In this document: positions 35,701-45,578 of the stretch, one piece after another | Position numbering within the stretch: position 1 is the first letter of the stretch | Layout: the number at the start of each line of letters is the position of its first letter | Assembly (NCBI RefSeq): GCF_964355755.1 | Contig: NC_092673.1 | Location: forward strand, 33,055,648-33,119,647 | Direction: 5' to 3' | DNA: 64,000 bases | Source: Antedon mediterranea | Lineage: Eukaryota; Echinodermata; Crinoidea; Comatulida; Antedonidae | Position numbers and translations under genes: made by a program | Notes under the pieces: generated by a model | The model's database searches: none | Told to the model about the DNA's origin: nothing | What the model saw: the letters and a program-made list of their open reading frames with translations, nothing else

Positions 35701-38700
35701 CGAAAAATAGAGAGCACACTGAAATTGTTTCAATGCCTTAATCGTTTTTCTGCGCGCAATATTCCAACGTACGACGTGCACGTGGCCTTTGCGCTGCGGA
35801 TAACCTAACTCGTCCGTAGTGACGAGTTCAAATCTAGTTACCTTTGTTTTTGGTCGATGTGATGTTTTTCTAACAAATGATATTATGTAAAACGATCAAA
35901 GTAAGAATGTTCATTGTTCTCCTATTAAAGGCACTAAGGGCGTGCCATAAATACGCTCGTTTGGATTAAGTTTTTGTTGCTAAATTCATCGTTTATAACA
36001 TAAATTCGGATGATTTTTGCTATAAAATTTGGGTTTTCATAATTAATTAACCATTATCTACTATCGTTTGGTAGGTATTTGCAACATTCTGAGTCGCTTT
36101 TTTGTTTCAGTTTTGGTGTTTATATAGGACCATCCATACCCTTTGCGAGCGTGTACTAACGCCTCAAATTGCTTAGCTTGGGTAGTCCCCGAAACTCCAC
36201 CCCAAACTCCTCTTTTACTTTCGCAATGTGATTCTTTTCTATTGCCTGCCATCCTTCCCCGTACTTTCTCTCCCCCCACAACTGAATAACATATCTTGTG
36301 ATTTCATTCATCCACATACATGTTCACTTCTTCGTTCGACTGTCAAAACCACGAGGAAAAGACACATCGTATGCGACGGTATCTGACCCGTGGTCACAAC
36401 TGTCAATCAAATAACCGTTATTTCGTGTTGCAGCTAAGAATTGCTCAGCGATAACCGGTTAAACGGCGTTCTAACACCGATTTAAATTGGTGTTTTTAAC
36501 CGGTTATTTTGCGCTGCCTTTTAACCGGTTACCACAAATTTGTCCTGTTTCTGCTGCCAAGAAAATGGAGTTAATTTATTCACACCGATTTTAATTTATT
36601 CACACCGATTTTAACCGGTTATTTTTGATGCAGCAGAAACAGGCCCTTATACCTAGTTCTCAGCCAATAAACAACAGACTGATAAAGATGCACTTGACGT
36701 AAACAATACTGTACAGTCATTGGACGTCTGGTTCACCATGACAATAAGAAACTTTAAATGATTTTCCAGATTGACCTTGCCAATAGCCTCAATGTTTTTT
36801 TAATAATTAAAAGTTTTATTTTTCTATTAGGAAGTTCTAATGGAACATTGTTAGGTTTGCGGAGCAGTAATCGAGTGGGTAAGACAAATTTTTCTAATTT
36901 GTAAAATGAAAAAAACTTTTTTTTGTGTAGTCATGCAAACTTTGAACATAGGAAATCAAGAAGATAAACATTTGAAATGTCATAATATTATATTAATTTT
37001 TATTAATAAATGACAGTATGTTTTGATAATTTTATATCATCACACACTGAGAAAATGTCAACATCATTATTAAGCTATGCTATTTAACCTAAAGCTCTGT
37101 CTACACTATAAAACTTTATGATTGTGACAAAAAAAATGTGATGTGCCCATATATGGACAGGATGATGTCATATCACTACTACCATATTTAAGCATATCAC
37201 TACCATATTTGGGTACAGTACATCACACTTTTTTGTCACATAAAGTAGTTTGATAGTGTAGCCACAGCTTAAGAAGTCCCACAAAAAATGTAATATATTT
37301 ATAGAACTTTTTCCATAATTCTGTAATGAAATAGATTTATTTAATAATATGGCGAAACTATAAAGAAATCTTGCTTTTGTATAATATTAATAATGTCTGC
37401 TGTATTATTTATTCATGAATATGTTAAACTTTCCATGAATATTATATCAATGAGTCTTAACATAACAAACTGCATTGACTAAACCTACAATAATATACTT
37501 AGAAATATATACTAAATGGTTTGATATTTTGATAACCTGTGGTTTTAAAATTTTATCAATATATGCAGACCAGCTGACTACAGTATACAGTATGTAAATT
37601 CTGTTTTAATATCCCACACGCAATGTAATAATAAAGAAGTGAATTGCTCGGGTCTCACCAGCTACTCTATGTACAGTACAACCAGTTAGCATAGCGAGTA
37701 TAAACAATTGACCACTCTACGGGCCTGTTTCTGAAACATTTACCACTCCATAGGCCGGTTTCTGAACTAATGACCACTCTGTGGGCCTGTGAACTGAATC
37801 CATATCTCAATGGGCCTATTTCTGAACTCCGTAACCTCTCTGTGGGCGGGCCTGCTTCTCTAAATCTTTGACCACCTTATACTGTAGTTCCCCTTTTGAA
37901 CAGTATGCTTTTGAACACTATACGATTATTTCAGAACCATTGATCAAATCTAATGGTTTTAAATTTAAATTTTAAAATGGCCCTGTTTTTAAATCATTGA
38001 CCACTTTTATGGGCCTACAGTATTTCTGAACCATTGACCATGCTGTGGGTCTATTTCTGAACCATTTACCACTCTATGCTTTGGCTTGTCTCTACCACAA
38101 AGTATAATTGCACACAACATCACCAGTAACCACTCCATGAGAAACCTGAAACTCAACGCAGTCAGAAATATTATTTTCAATTGCTTAAGCTCTGTCTACA
38201 CTATCAAACTTTGTGACAAAAAAATGTGATGTGCCCATAGAAACGATGATGTCATATCACTACCATATTTGGAAACATCGCATTTTTTTTTCAAACTAGA
38301 TTGATTTTGAGAGTGTAGACAGAGCTTAAGATGTTAATACCACTCTTGTCGTTTTTAGTTAAACTTGAATTAGTTTTTGCTGTGCATTTTGAGTAAATAT
38401 ACAGTTTTAGGATTTTGAAATTTTAATTCATTTTATTAATTATGAAATTATTTATATAAAAAGAAATTAAAAATGAATATAATTATTTTGAAAATATTTT
38501 ATTCAAATAAGTTGCTACAATCGACAAGGAAATATACGACATATTTCACAACCCGAATGGTAAGGTTAAAGTAATGTTGTAACAATATCGTGAAATGTAA
38601 ACAATTCAATTATGAATATTGGTTGTTAATTATGCATGCTTCAATATGGTCTATTTTCCAGCTGTGTTTGATGTTAGCTGTCAAAATTGTTTTTTAATGT

Positions 38701-38879
38701 TGTATGAATTGGTGTATTCGCTTGGGAAATCTCAAGTCAAGGGTGCAAATTCATTAAAAAAAATTGTGACGACAGTCACCAGGCAATCGAGAAGCAAAAA
38801 AAAATCCCCAGGGTTCCGGACAATGCTGCTTTACAAATTGTATCGTTTGTTGAAGAAAAGTTGGGTACTATCTACCTAA
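23746..38879 (+). CDS. TIR-domain cytosolic protein, probable innate-immune adaptor
   Basis: Exons 23746-23797, 33069-33665, 36831-36878, 38512-38559 and 38662-38879 (TAA). All four introns are phase 1 and the sum is 963 nt, or 320 residues with an in-frame stop, which supports the model. Residues 1-89 are acidic and Ser/Ala-rich, likely disordered. The TIR domain spans about 90-200: box 1 HAFFCYNKEDDEWA, BB-loop region NHNHELDPHQ, then VIVLTPGFMQSIWCRHE, where W-C-x-x-E retains the glutamate at the position used by TIR NADases. Two 48-nt exons follow, then a basic, partly hydrophobic tail (SRSKKKS, KLYRLLKKS) that could bind membranes. No signal peptide, TM segment, LRR or death domain is seen. 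By family knowledge, TIR proteins relay Toll/IL-1 signals or cleave NAD. The last exon is the least certain. An alternative first exon lies at 27137. Confidence 0.8.
24276..24615 (+). mobile_element. relic 3' end of a second non-LTR retrotransposon
   Basis: A short open frame ends with FSFAAPTLWNSLPPQIK and FKKLLKTHFF, the typical C-terminal tail after the reverse transcriptase of CR1/L2-like LINEs, followed by a simple-repeat tail (ATA)n at about 24588-24613. No RT core remains. It lies in the first intron of the TIR gene. Confidence 0.75.
25373..25565. mobile_element. possible MITE with CCTTGTCTTTT termini
   Basis: CCTTGTCTTTTAA at 25373 is mirrored by TTTTCAAAAGACAAGG ending at 25565. Inside, two related blocks GGAGTGCGATTTACAACAC and GGAGTGCAATTGTAGAACAC repeat directly. 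The terminal repeat is only about 11 exact bases, so the call is tentative. Confidence 0.45.
27137..27311 (+). CDS. alternative first (or cassette) exon of the TIR gene
   Basis: ATG at 27137 opens 58 codons plus one base, ending at 27311 before GTAAGG. The phase (1) and acidic content (SYEYDNDVD, GDDDILFLGFELST) fit joining to the TIR exon at 33069, giving a 361-residue isoform. The frame is open upstream to at least 27038, so a start further upstream or use as an internal exon is possible. It carries the motif DDDILFL, similar to DDDTVFL in the TIR exon. Support is from frame, splice site and composition only. Confidence 0.55.
29913..30560. repeat. minisatellite, 27 bp x 24 copies
   Basis: Exactly 648 bp, that is 24 units of 27 bp built from GTTGAGTTTTTACACC plus TCATGTTGTGA. 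Units are almost identical; units 7, 17 and 22 carry T-to-C (TTTTCACACC). Because 27 is divisible by three and the unit lacks stops in some frames, it is open on both strands (SFYTSCCEL repeats on plus, MRCKNSTHN on minus). I take it as non-coding intronic DNA. Confidence 0.97.
30643..32821. mobile_element. non-autonomous DNA transposon with CAGTGGGA termini
   Basis: Left terminus CAGTGGGACAGCCAGTCG and right terminus (complement) CAGTGGGAAAGCCACTTCGC are inverted repeats that continue inward with AAATCGTGTCAAATTTCGAC against AAATCGTGTAAAATCGAC. TATA flanks both sides, compatible with a TA or TATA target duplication. No transposase frame is seen in the 2.18 kb. It contains a poly-G run at about 32151-32163. 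Confidence 0.72.
33822..36646. mobile_element. PIF/Harbinger-like non-autonomous element, 2.8 kb
   Basis: Starts GGGTCTGTTTCTGCTGCAT and ends with the complement of GGGCCTGTTTCTGCTGCAT. Both sides are flanked by TTA (33819-33821 and 36647-36649), the PIF/Harbinger target duplication. AACCGGTTA recurs near both ends (about 33852, 33929, 36452, 36497, 36521, 36612), like subterminal transposase sites. An extra inverted copy of the terminal motif lies at about 36543. No transposase frame is seen. A second, longer inverted repeat is nested inside. It occupies the intron 33666-36830 of the TIR gene. Confidence 0.8.
34276..36150. repeat. long nested inverted repeat, arms about 250 bp
   Basis: The left arm, about 34276-34530, matches the complement of the right arm, about 35924-36150. 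Both contain TTAATTAATTATGAAAACCC, TTTTATAGCAAAAATC and GTGCCTTTAATA, and outward GGTCCTA with ACACCAAA and GACTCAGA. Arms look about 80-85% identical by eye. The 1.4-kb loop is T-rich and has ACGCGCG-rich patches. Either foldback termini of the surrounding element or an insertion within it. Confidence 0.75.
37092..37270. mobile_element. MITE family A
   Basis: Starts AAGCTCTGTCTACACTATAA and ends TTTGATAGTGTAGCCACAGC, with the internal GTGATGTGCCCATATATGG and its inverted counterpart. It lies in the TIR gene intron 36879-38511. Confidence 0.8.
37715..38085. repeat. degenerate tandem repeat, about 35-45 bp units
   Basis: Blocks resembling GGGCCTGTTTCTGAAC plus CATTTACCACTCTATG recur about eight times with many changes. 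The units are too diverged for an exact count by eye. Intronic, in the TIR gene. Confidence 0.65.
38187..38327. mobile_element. MITE family A, TTAA-flanked
   Basis: AAGCTCTGTCTACACTATCA at the left and TGAGAGTGTAGACAGAGCTT at the right. Counting the terminal AA bases, both sides read TTAA at the border, so a TTA/TTAA target duplication is possible. It lies in the TIR gene intron before exon 38512. Confidence 0.8.
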
Positions 38880-39200
38880 TCGCCTCCTCCTAGCCAGCCA
38901 TTTACCCAAGATCGGCATCAGTATAAAACCCTCTGCCAATATTCTCTGGAATTTGCCTTTGCTCTTATACTTACTTGAACACAAATTCACTCAATGCAGA
39001 ATGTAATTACCTTTGAACATTTATTCTCTCTATACTAGATTGTCATATCCCATTATGCATGATGCTTTCACTGTGTAATATGACAAAAAAAATTAAATAT
39101 TTGTTTTTATATGTTTAATTATACAAAAATTATATTTATACTGTAGTTTGTGACAGTCCTTTTATCCATGTTCTCTTACTGTATGCACACGCATACTGTA

Positions 39201-39240
39201 CCCCACCCCACCCCACCCCACCCCACCCCACCTCACCTCA
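39201..39240. repeat. (CCCCA)n microsatellite
   Basis: About seven pentanucleotide units, the last two with CCTCA. The minus strand is (TGGGG)n with several runs of four G, so it could form a G-quadruplex. Confidence 0.9.
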
Positions 39241-42090
39241 ATCAAGATTCTATATCCAATCTTCTCCTCTGACCCAAGCCTGTAGCCAGGGTGAGTTTGG
39301 TGGTTCAAAATGAACCCAGTTTTTCCTGAAGTGCCCTTTTAAAATTACAGATCAGCATTAAAGTTTTTATAAATGCTTATAGCCTACATTAGCTCATGTT
39401 GATGCAAAAGAACAAGTTGCCTTGTAAAAATCCTCGCTACGGGCTTGTGAGCAAACCCTTTTTTTTATGTTTATTGCGCACTATGTTACTCAACTAAAGC
39501 ACCACTCTACCACACAATACACGCACATAAACAGCATGATGTCTGTCACGCAATAACATTATAAAGAGCATGTACAATTTGTTATATTAAATGAATGTTA
39601 TTAATCGTTCACGATTAAAGTGAAAATGCATTTGGCAATTTTCGTTGCATTATCATTTTTTGAAGAGTCTATTAATGTCATTTTTTATCATGGTTGAAAA
39701 TAGAGTAATTGACATATTATATGGATAGTTCTCATATTAATTTCATTTTGACATGAAATGAAAGGGATAGCTACATAATAATAAATTATTATATTATTAC
39801 ATACAACATTTATTAATGTATACTATAGATTGTTTAATATTAACTGTGTACTGAAGATTTCATTTTAATATTTCTAATGGTTTATGATAGTACAGTATTT
39901 TAATATCCTTAAACCAGGTGTACAGTATGTACTGAAGTGATAGTATTTGGGAATAGGTTATACTGTAGGCATTCAAATTAAGAATTTAGTTTTTAATAAA
40001 AACTACAGTAACTGTATAATGAATAGGAAGAATGTTTGGTTTATTATTTAAATTTTGAGGAAATGTATTTTTCTTTTGTTGAGAACACCATGGTAATTGT
40101 ACTATATTCACAATAATAGCTTGTGTTAGTAAGTACTATCATAATGCACTGTTCTCATTGACTTTTGTGCCCAAAGCTTTCCATCTATGCAATGCATTGA
40201 AATGATTTATCAATACTACTGTATATACCTTTTCATAATACTGTTATGTATTTATATTACCAATGCTGTTTAATATTTTTTGTCTATAATTATTGTAATG
40301 TCACAATATCAGCATTACTCTACTCAAACACAATCCATATTATCTTGGGAAGACCGGTTCAGTTTGCATAATTTCATTAATATGCTGGTACCCTTAATTT
40401 CAACCAATAGTACTGTTTCATACAAATTTGATTTCATTTGGAAAATGGAATATTATGTTAACATACATTACTGTTAATGTAAATCTCATCTTTGTTTTGT
40501 TTGTTTCTTTATTTCCATTCACAACAAAATAAAACCATTAACATACATAAATATTCATTACAATGTTAAATATTCTGTGTGGGTTTTTTTTATACTAGTA
40601 CTAATTAATAGTAAACTGTTTTTTCTAATGTCAGAAACCAAATTAGTGATAAATTAGCTTGTGAACAAATAATTTCTATAAAGTCTCTCGCCAGTCAGGG
40701 TTTTTTATTTTTAAAATTTAATAATTTTTTTATGGCATTTTTTTATTAGTTTATTAAAGGTTTTTTTTTAAATTTGATCTTTATTATTATTTTTGTTTTG
40801 CATTGTGCGATTTTAATAATTCAACGTTATTCTCTGGATTGAATTTATTAGCCAAATGATGCGTGACATGAACATTTATTGATCAAAGTCCTTTGGTAAT
40901 TACTATAGTCCCATCCTAGAGGCAACAAACTAATAATCCAATCAAAATTATTTTGAAATTCAAGTAGAAGCAAGTGTAACCAGAGACTTTAGATCAGAAT
41001 GACTGTCACATCTCGGTGTTCAGTTATCTTTTAGAATATTTATTGTGTTTCCTATTAGACAGATCTCCAGCATTTTGGATTGTTATCACTGCCATAACAA
41101 GCAGTTTAAATTTAATAGAAAATGCCATATTTGATCCAATTGCACATTCATTACTACCGTAAAGGTTTTTAATCAAGTTAAATTTAGTGGGTTACATTAT
41201 ACAAACTCTTCAGAATGATTGATATGCTGGTAGGCAAATATTAATTTGTAACTCTAGGTTTAATTTATTTTATTTCAAACCCAACAAATACATTCCATAC
41301 AAATATAAACAATAAAAAGTATAAATAAATATCTATAGTTTATATGTAATTTTTTAATTATAATATATTATTTATTAATAAAGTTATTTACCTCCTTATT
41401 AAAAAAAATGGTACAGATATTAGATTAGAAAATATACACTGTTAAATTTAACCCGAAAAAGGACTTTGGGTTGACGATTTTTTTTTGCTTTTATTTCGAG
41501 TTTTTTCAGGTTAATAATTCCACCGATCCAATTATTATTAGACCATTAAATTGACATATTCAACAAATAATATGTAAAAAAATGGGGGTTTTTTTAGGGG
41601 GGCAATATTTTAATGTTTAAAAACTGCTATTAAATATATAACCCAAATTTGGGCATTAACATAATGTTATTAAAGGAAGGAAAATTACTGATAAACCCAT
41701 AAAAAAACTATAATAAAATCTTTCATTTTGTTATAACTTTATCTTATTTAATATGAAAGTGTGTTATAGAGTTATTTTGTATTTATCCAAATCTATTATT
41801 AACAATACATTTCATAATTTATAGATATGAGTGTACACTAAAAGCTTTCAAATGAATATTTAAGAGCGTGGTTCGCAATTGAGTGTTTCGGAATACTGTA
41901 CATTTCAACTGATATTAATGTTTTACTGAGGTTAATCCAACAAATAGAGACGTGATATTATTATCAGGAGTGGCTACAGAATATTAATGTTGCTACATCA
42001 TCATAGTGGTATTTTAATTAAAATTATTAAATTTGAAATATTAATTTTCATTATTAATGTTGAGTGTATGGCCTGTGTTGTATACTTTTG

Positions 42091-42257
42091 AAGCTCTGTC
42101 TACACTATCAAACTATATTTGACAAAAAAATGTGATGTGCCCATATACAATACAATATGGACATTATGATGTCATATATCACTACCATATTTGGACATTA
42201 ACATTTGGGCACATCACACTTTTTTGTCAAACTAGTTTGATAGTGTAGACAGAGCTT
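42091..42257. mobile_element. MITE family A, near-intact
   Basis: AAGCTCTGTCTACACTATCA at the left and TTGATAGTGTAGACAGAGCT at the right; inner arms TGACAAAAAAATGTGATGTG and CACATCACACTTTTTTGTCA pair almost perfectly. One of the best copies for defining the consensus. Confidence 0.85.
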
Positions 42258-43814
42258 TAGATGTTACTGTATAGTATTCAATGAGTTCATGTACATAGTA
42301 TTTTAAAAGAAGTCAATCAGTTTTGTAAACATGACCTAAAGGTCGTTTATTTTGTTTGTATAACTTTCATAGTAGTCTGCAAGTAAATAAAGTATACCTC
42401 ACTATTTCACTTATTTTCTTGTTCAAATAAATTTAGTATTTAAATATGCCAGAATGCAAACATACAGAATAACCCATACAAAATAATTTACCAAAAGAGT
42501 ATTCATAGTTTGGGGCTCAATTCACCAAAACTAGAAATTTGCCAGTTGCAGGGCGTAAAAATAATGAAATGAAGCCCGGTTGAGCTTAATTTGATGTCCT
42601 ATCTTTTGCATTCAAAATTGCGAAATTTAGGAGGCCCCGGGCCTGCTTGGATCCGCCTCAGTTTTCTAGTAGTTTTTCTATAAACTGTTGAAAATGTCCA
42701 AACAATTTTAATGTTTGCTGATTTTTAATTTTTTTTTAAAATAAGTACATTCAATCTAGGTACTTTAGGCTTGATCTCTACTGATTTCTGACATTTTAAT
42801 TCTTGTAGTTCAAATAATTAATTTCATCATTGCTTGCTTGGGGTTAAGTTGGGGTGCTTGGTTTGCAAGTTGTACAGTATGTTAAAAAAAAAAAGGGTTG
42901 CTAGTGGATATTTTTAGCCCTGGTGGTTGGTCTTTATTATCATCAATATCTCTTCCAAATTACTTTGAATTCTCCAGAAAATTGCAAGATGGTTTTGTTT
43001 TTAAATGAGAAATCAAGATTCCTTTGCTATTTATTAAATTAAACTGATACAGCGTTTCTTAAACCATTCATGTTTTTAAATTAAACAGTTATTGTTTCCC
43101 CTATTGTCCATAAATATTTCATTTTTAAATTTGAAATGTTTTTTTTCCATAAATTTTTCAACATTTATTGAAAGGCTAATGACTTCCCTAGACTCTCGTA
43201 TAATTTAATAGGAAAAACATTTAATGTTATTAAAACGAGTTTTCATACTTTAGAATTAATATCTTGGGAATCCTGATGGATTTAACATGAAATGTACAAT
43301 GTCAAAGTGTTCACATTTGCTAGATGTGTTTCCATAACTACACAATGCAGTGTGTGATGCAAAACCATTACATTTTATATTTATGTGTTGATATTGTCTA
43401 TAACAACAGTTTATACCAAAGAATTATTTGGACTGTAGTTTGTAGAAAGAAAGAAATAATTATTGATTTTTTAAAATTTAGAAAAAAGGACAGCTACAGT
43501 ACAGTAATATTGATACTCTATTAGTTCTGTTTGCCATTTGGCTTCTCTTCATCACTTTTTGCCAAAGAGAATTTAGTAGTTTGTAGTATAATATTTGAGA
43601 ATATCCCAAGATTTTCTTTATTCGAAAGCATTTTAGTTGAGAAAAGACGATGATCCCTGTAAGAAGTGAATTGTCTGACTACAATCAAAATAATAAAAGC
43701 CAGAATGCTATGCTAAACTCACTTCATTAGAAGGTGGATTAGGTTGGATAAGGAAAGAATACTGATAAACTTATAAAAAGGTTATTGAACATTCAGTACA
43801 CAAAAGTGTTATTA

Positions 43815-43935
43815 GACAATAGTATGAATAGACAAATGTAAGACTAGACAATGATAGGAATAGACAAAAGCAGGAATAAACAAAAGTATGAATAGACAAA
43901 AGTATGAATAAACAATGGTGTACACGAACAGACAA
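43815..43935. repeat. short tandem array, AGACAAAAGTATGAAT units
   Basis: About seven or eight units of 15-20 bases based on (A)GACAAAAGTATGAATA with variable spacing. No coding potential. Confidence 0.7.
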
Positions 43936-45578
43936 TCTGTATAGGTAAAAACTGGTTTTTAAAAAAATATTAAAAGAATTGTAATAATCATTTTACTTAA
44001 TGTTCAACCAGAACAACCATTAATATTTAACATTGCAAATAAAAAGTATGTCAAACCAGTTCAAAACATCGGACGGAAATTTATTTGTTTTTTTTTACCG
44101 TTATTTCAAGAACACACTGGTTATATTAATTATAACAAGTACACATACAGTACAGAAAACTTTAAAAGTCTATTATGACCAAAATAATGTTGAAATATTA
44201 TGCATATAATTTTGCAAATTGTATGCTGGTGAGTTGTGTAGACATGCTCATAAGCCTATGACTTACACTGCAAGGTTAACTATCTATAAAGTTGTAAACA
44301 AAGCAATAAATATATATTACATCTATAAACACATTAAACAGTTGTTACACTATGCTATTATAATAATTAGAGAAGGGTATACATTGCAATACACACTTTT
44401 TTGTTTCTTCTTTATCTGCTGAGACTACAGTATATGAATGAACATTTGCAGTTGGTTGAGACTGCTGTTTGTCTACCTCATAAATAGCTAGAGAGCTTTC
44501 GTTTTGCGATGACAAACTATGTCAAGTTAATTCATTGTGCGTATGTAAAGATATTGTCTTCTTGCTCCTCACCTCGAAAACAGTTTTGATGGTTTTTAGA
44601 CCAAGACGATGACTGACGACGCATTGCTTGACGTGACATAGCTTGATCGCCAAAAGTAAAAAACTCGGTAATTTAGAAAAGGATGTATTGTAGAAATACA
44701 GGGTGAGTGTGAAATAATAGAAGAAAGCAACATTTTAAGGGTGTGTGGGTAACAAATAAAACGGTACATTCAAATAATTTTTTAAGTGGCGTGTTGGGTG
44801 AATTTAAATTAAAAATTTTAAGGAAGGTAGAAGGGTGCGGGTTCCTGCCCACCTCGACCAGCTGTAGTGTAATTAAATTGCAAGATGGATGACATTTTCA
44901 AAACTATAAAAACATTGTACTGCAATTATCCAAGCTGCTGTTTTAATTTATAATTTCATAATAAATTATGGAAAAATTTTATGATCATTGGTTGAGCACT
45001 ATTTTCAGACTATTACAGTAAATTTGATTTCATGTTTTACGATTATATGAAAAATGGTTTTATCATTATGCAGATTGGTACTTATACCAAAAATATGGAC
45101 AATTATAACATTCATTTGGTGTGCACTGGTGTCCGATTATCACATTTTTCAGTCTTTGATATATACTCGTCTTTTAAATAGAATTGTATGGCTTTAAAAT
45201 TATTTGTCTTGTGTTGCTAGTTGCTTAGCAATGTGCATCAATGGGAAATGTATGGCTTTTTTTTTATCCTCTCATGACAAGATGAATTTGTATTTAATTT
45301 TCTGATGGTATTATGTAGGCTTTAAAATGGCCATCAAATATCAATCACGTAATATATTAAATCTATGTGTCCAATCTATTATTATTATTTAGGTTGATGT
45401 TTCTCAGAAAGACTATGTTATATGACCTTTATAAATTTAAATAAATTATTCAAAATTTTTTCCCCAATTTTATGCCTGCATCATTAGAATAAAATTGTGA
45501 TATTCATTATGCTATGTTTAAAATTCACATTATAAAAAAAGATATAATATTAATACTGTATTTTTTAATTTCATTTAG

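Larger units (their letters stand above)
38880..45578. other. intergenic DNA and/or first intron of TMEM268
   Basis: 6.7 kb of AT-rich sequence without a coding exon I can support. The missing TMEM268 start exon, which must end in phase 1, may lie here. Contents seen: (CCCCA)n at 39201-39240, MITE family A at 42091-42257 and a short tandem array at 43815-43935. Confidence 0.55.

Noticed and set aside
44570-44720. Candidate first exon of TMEM268
   Set aside because: Several ATGs and GT sites exist but none gives a phase-1 exon with family resemblance.
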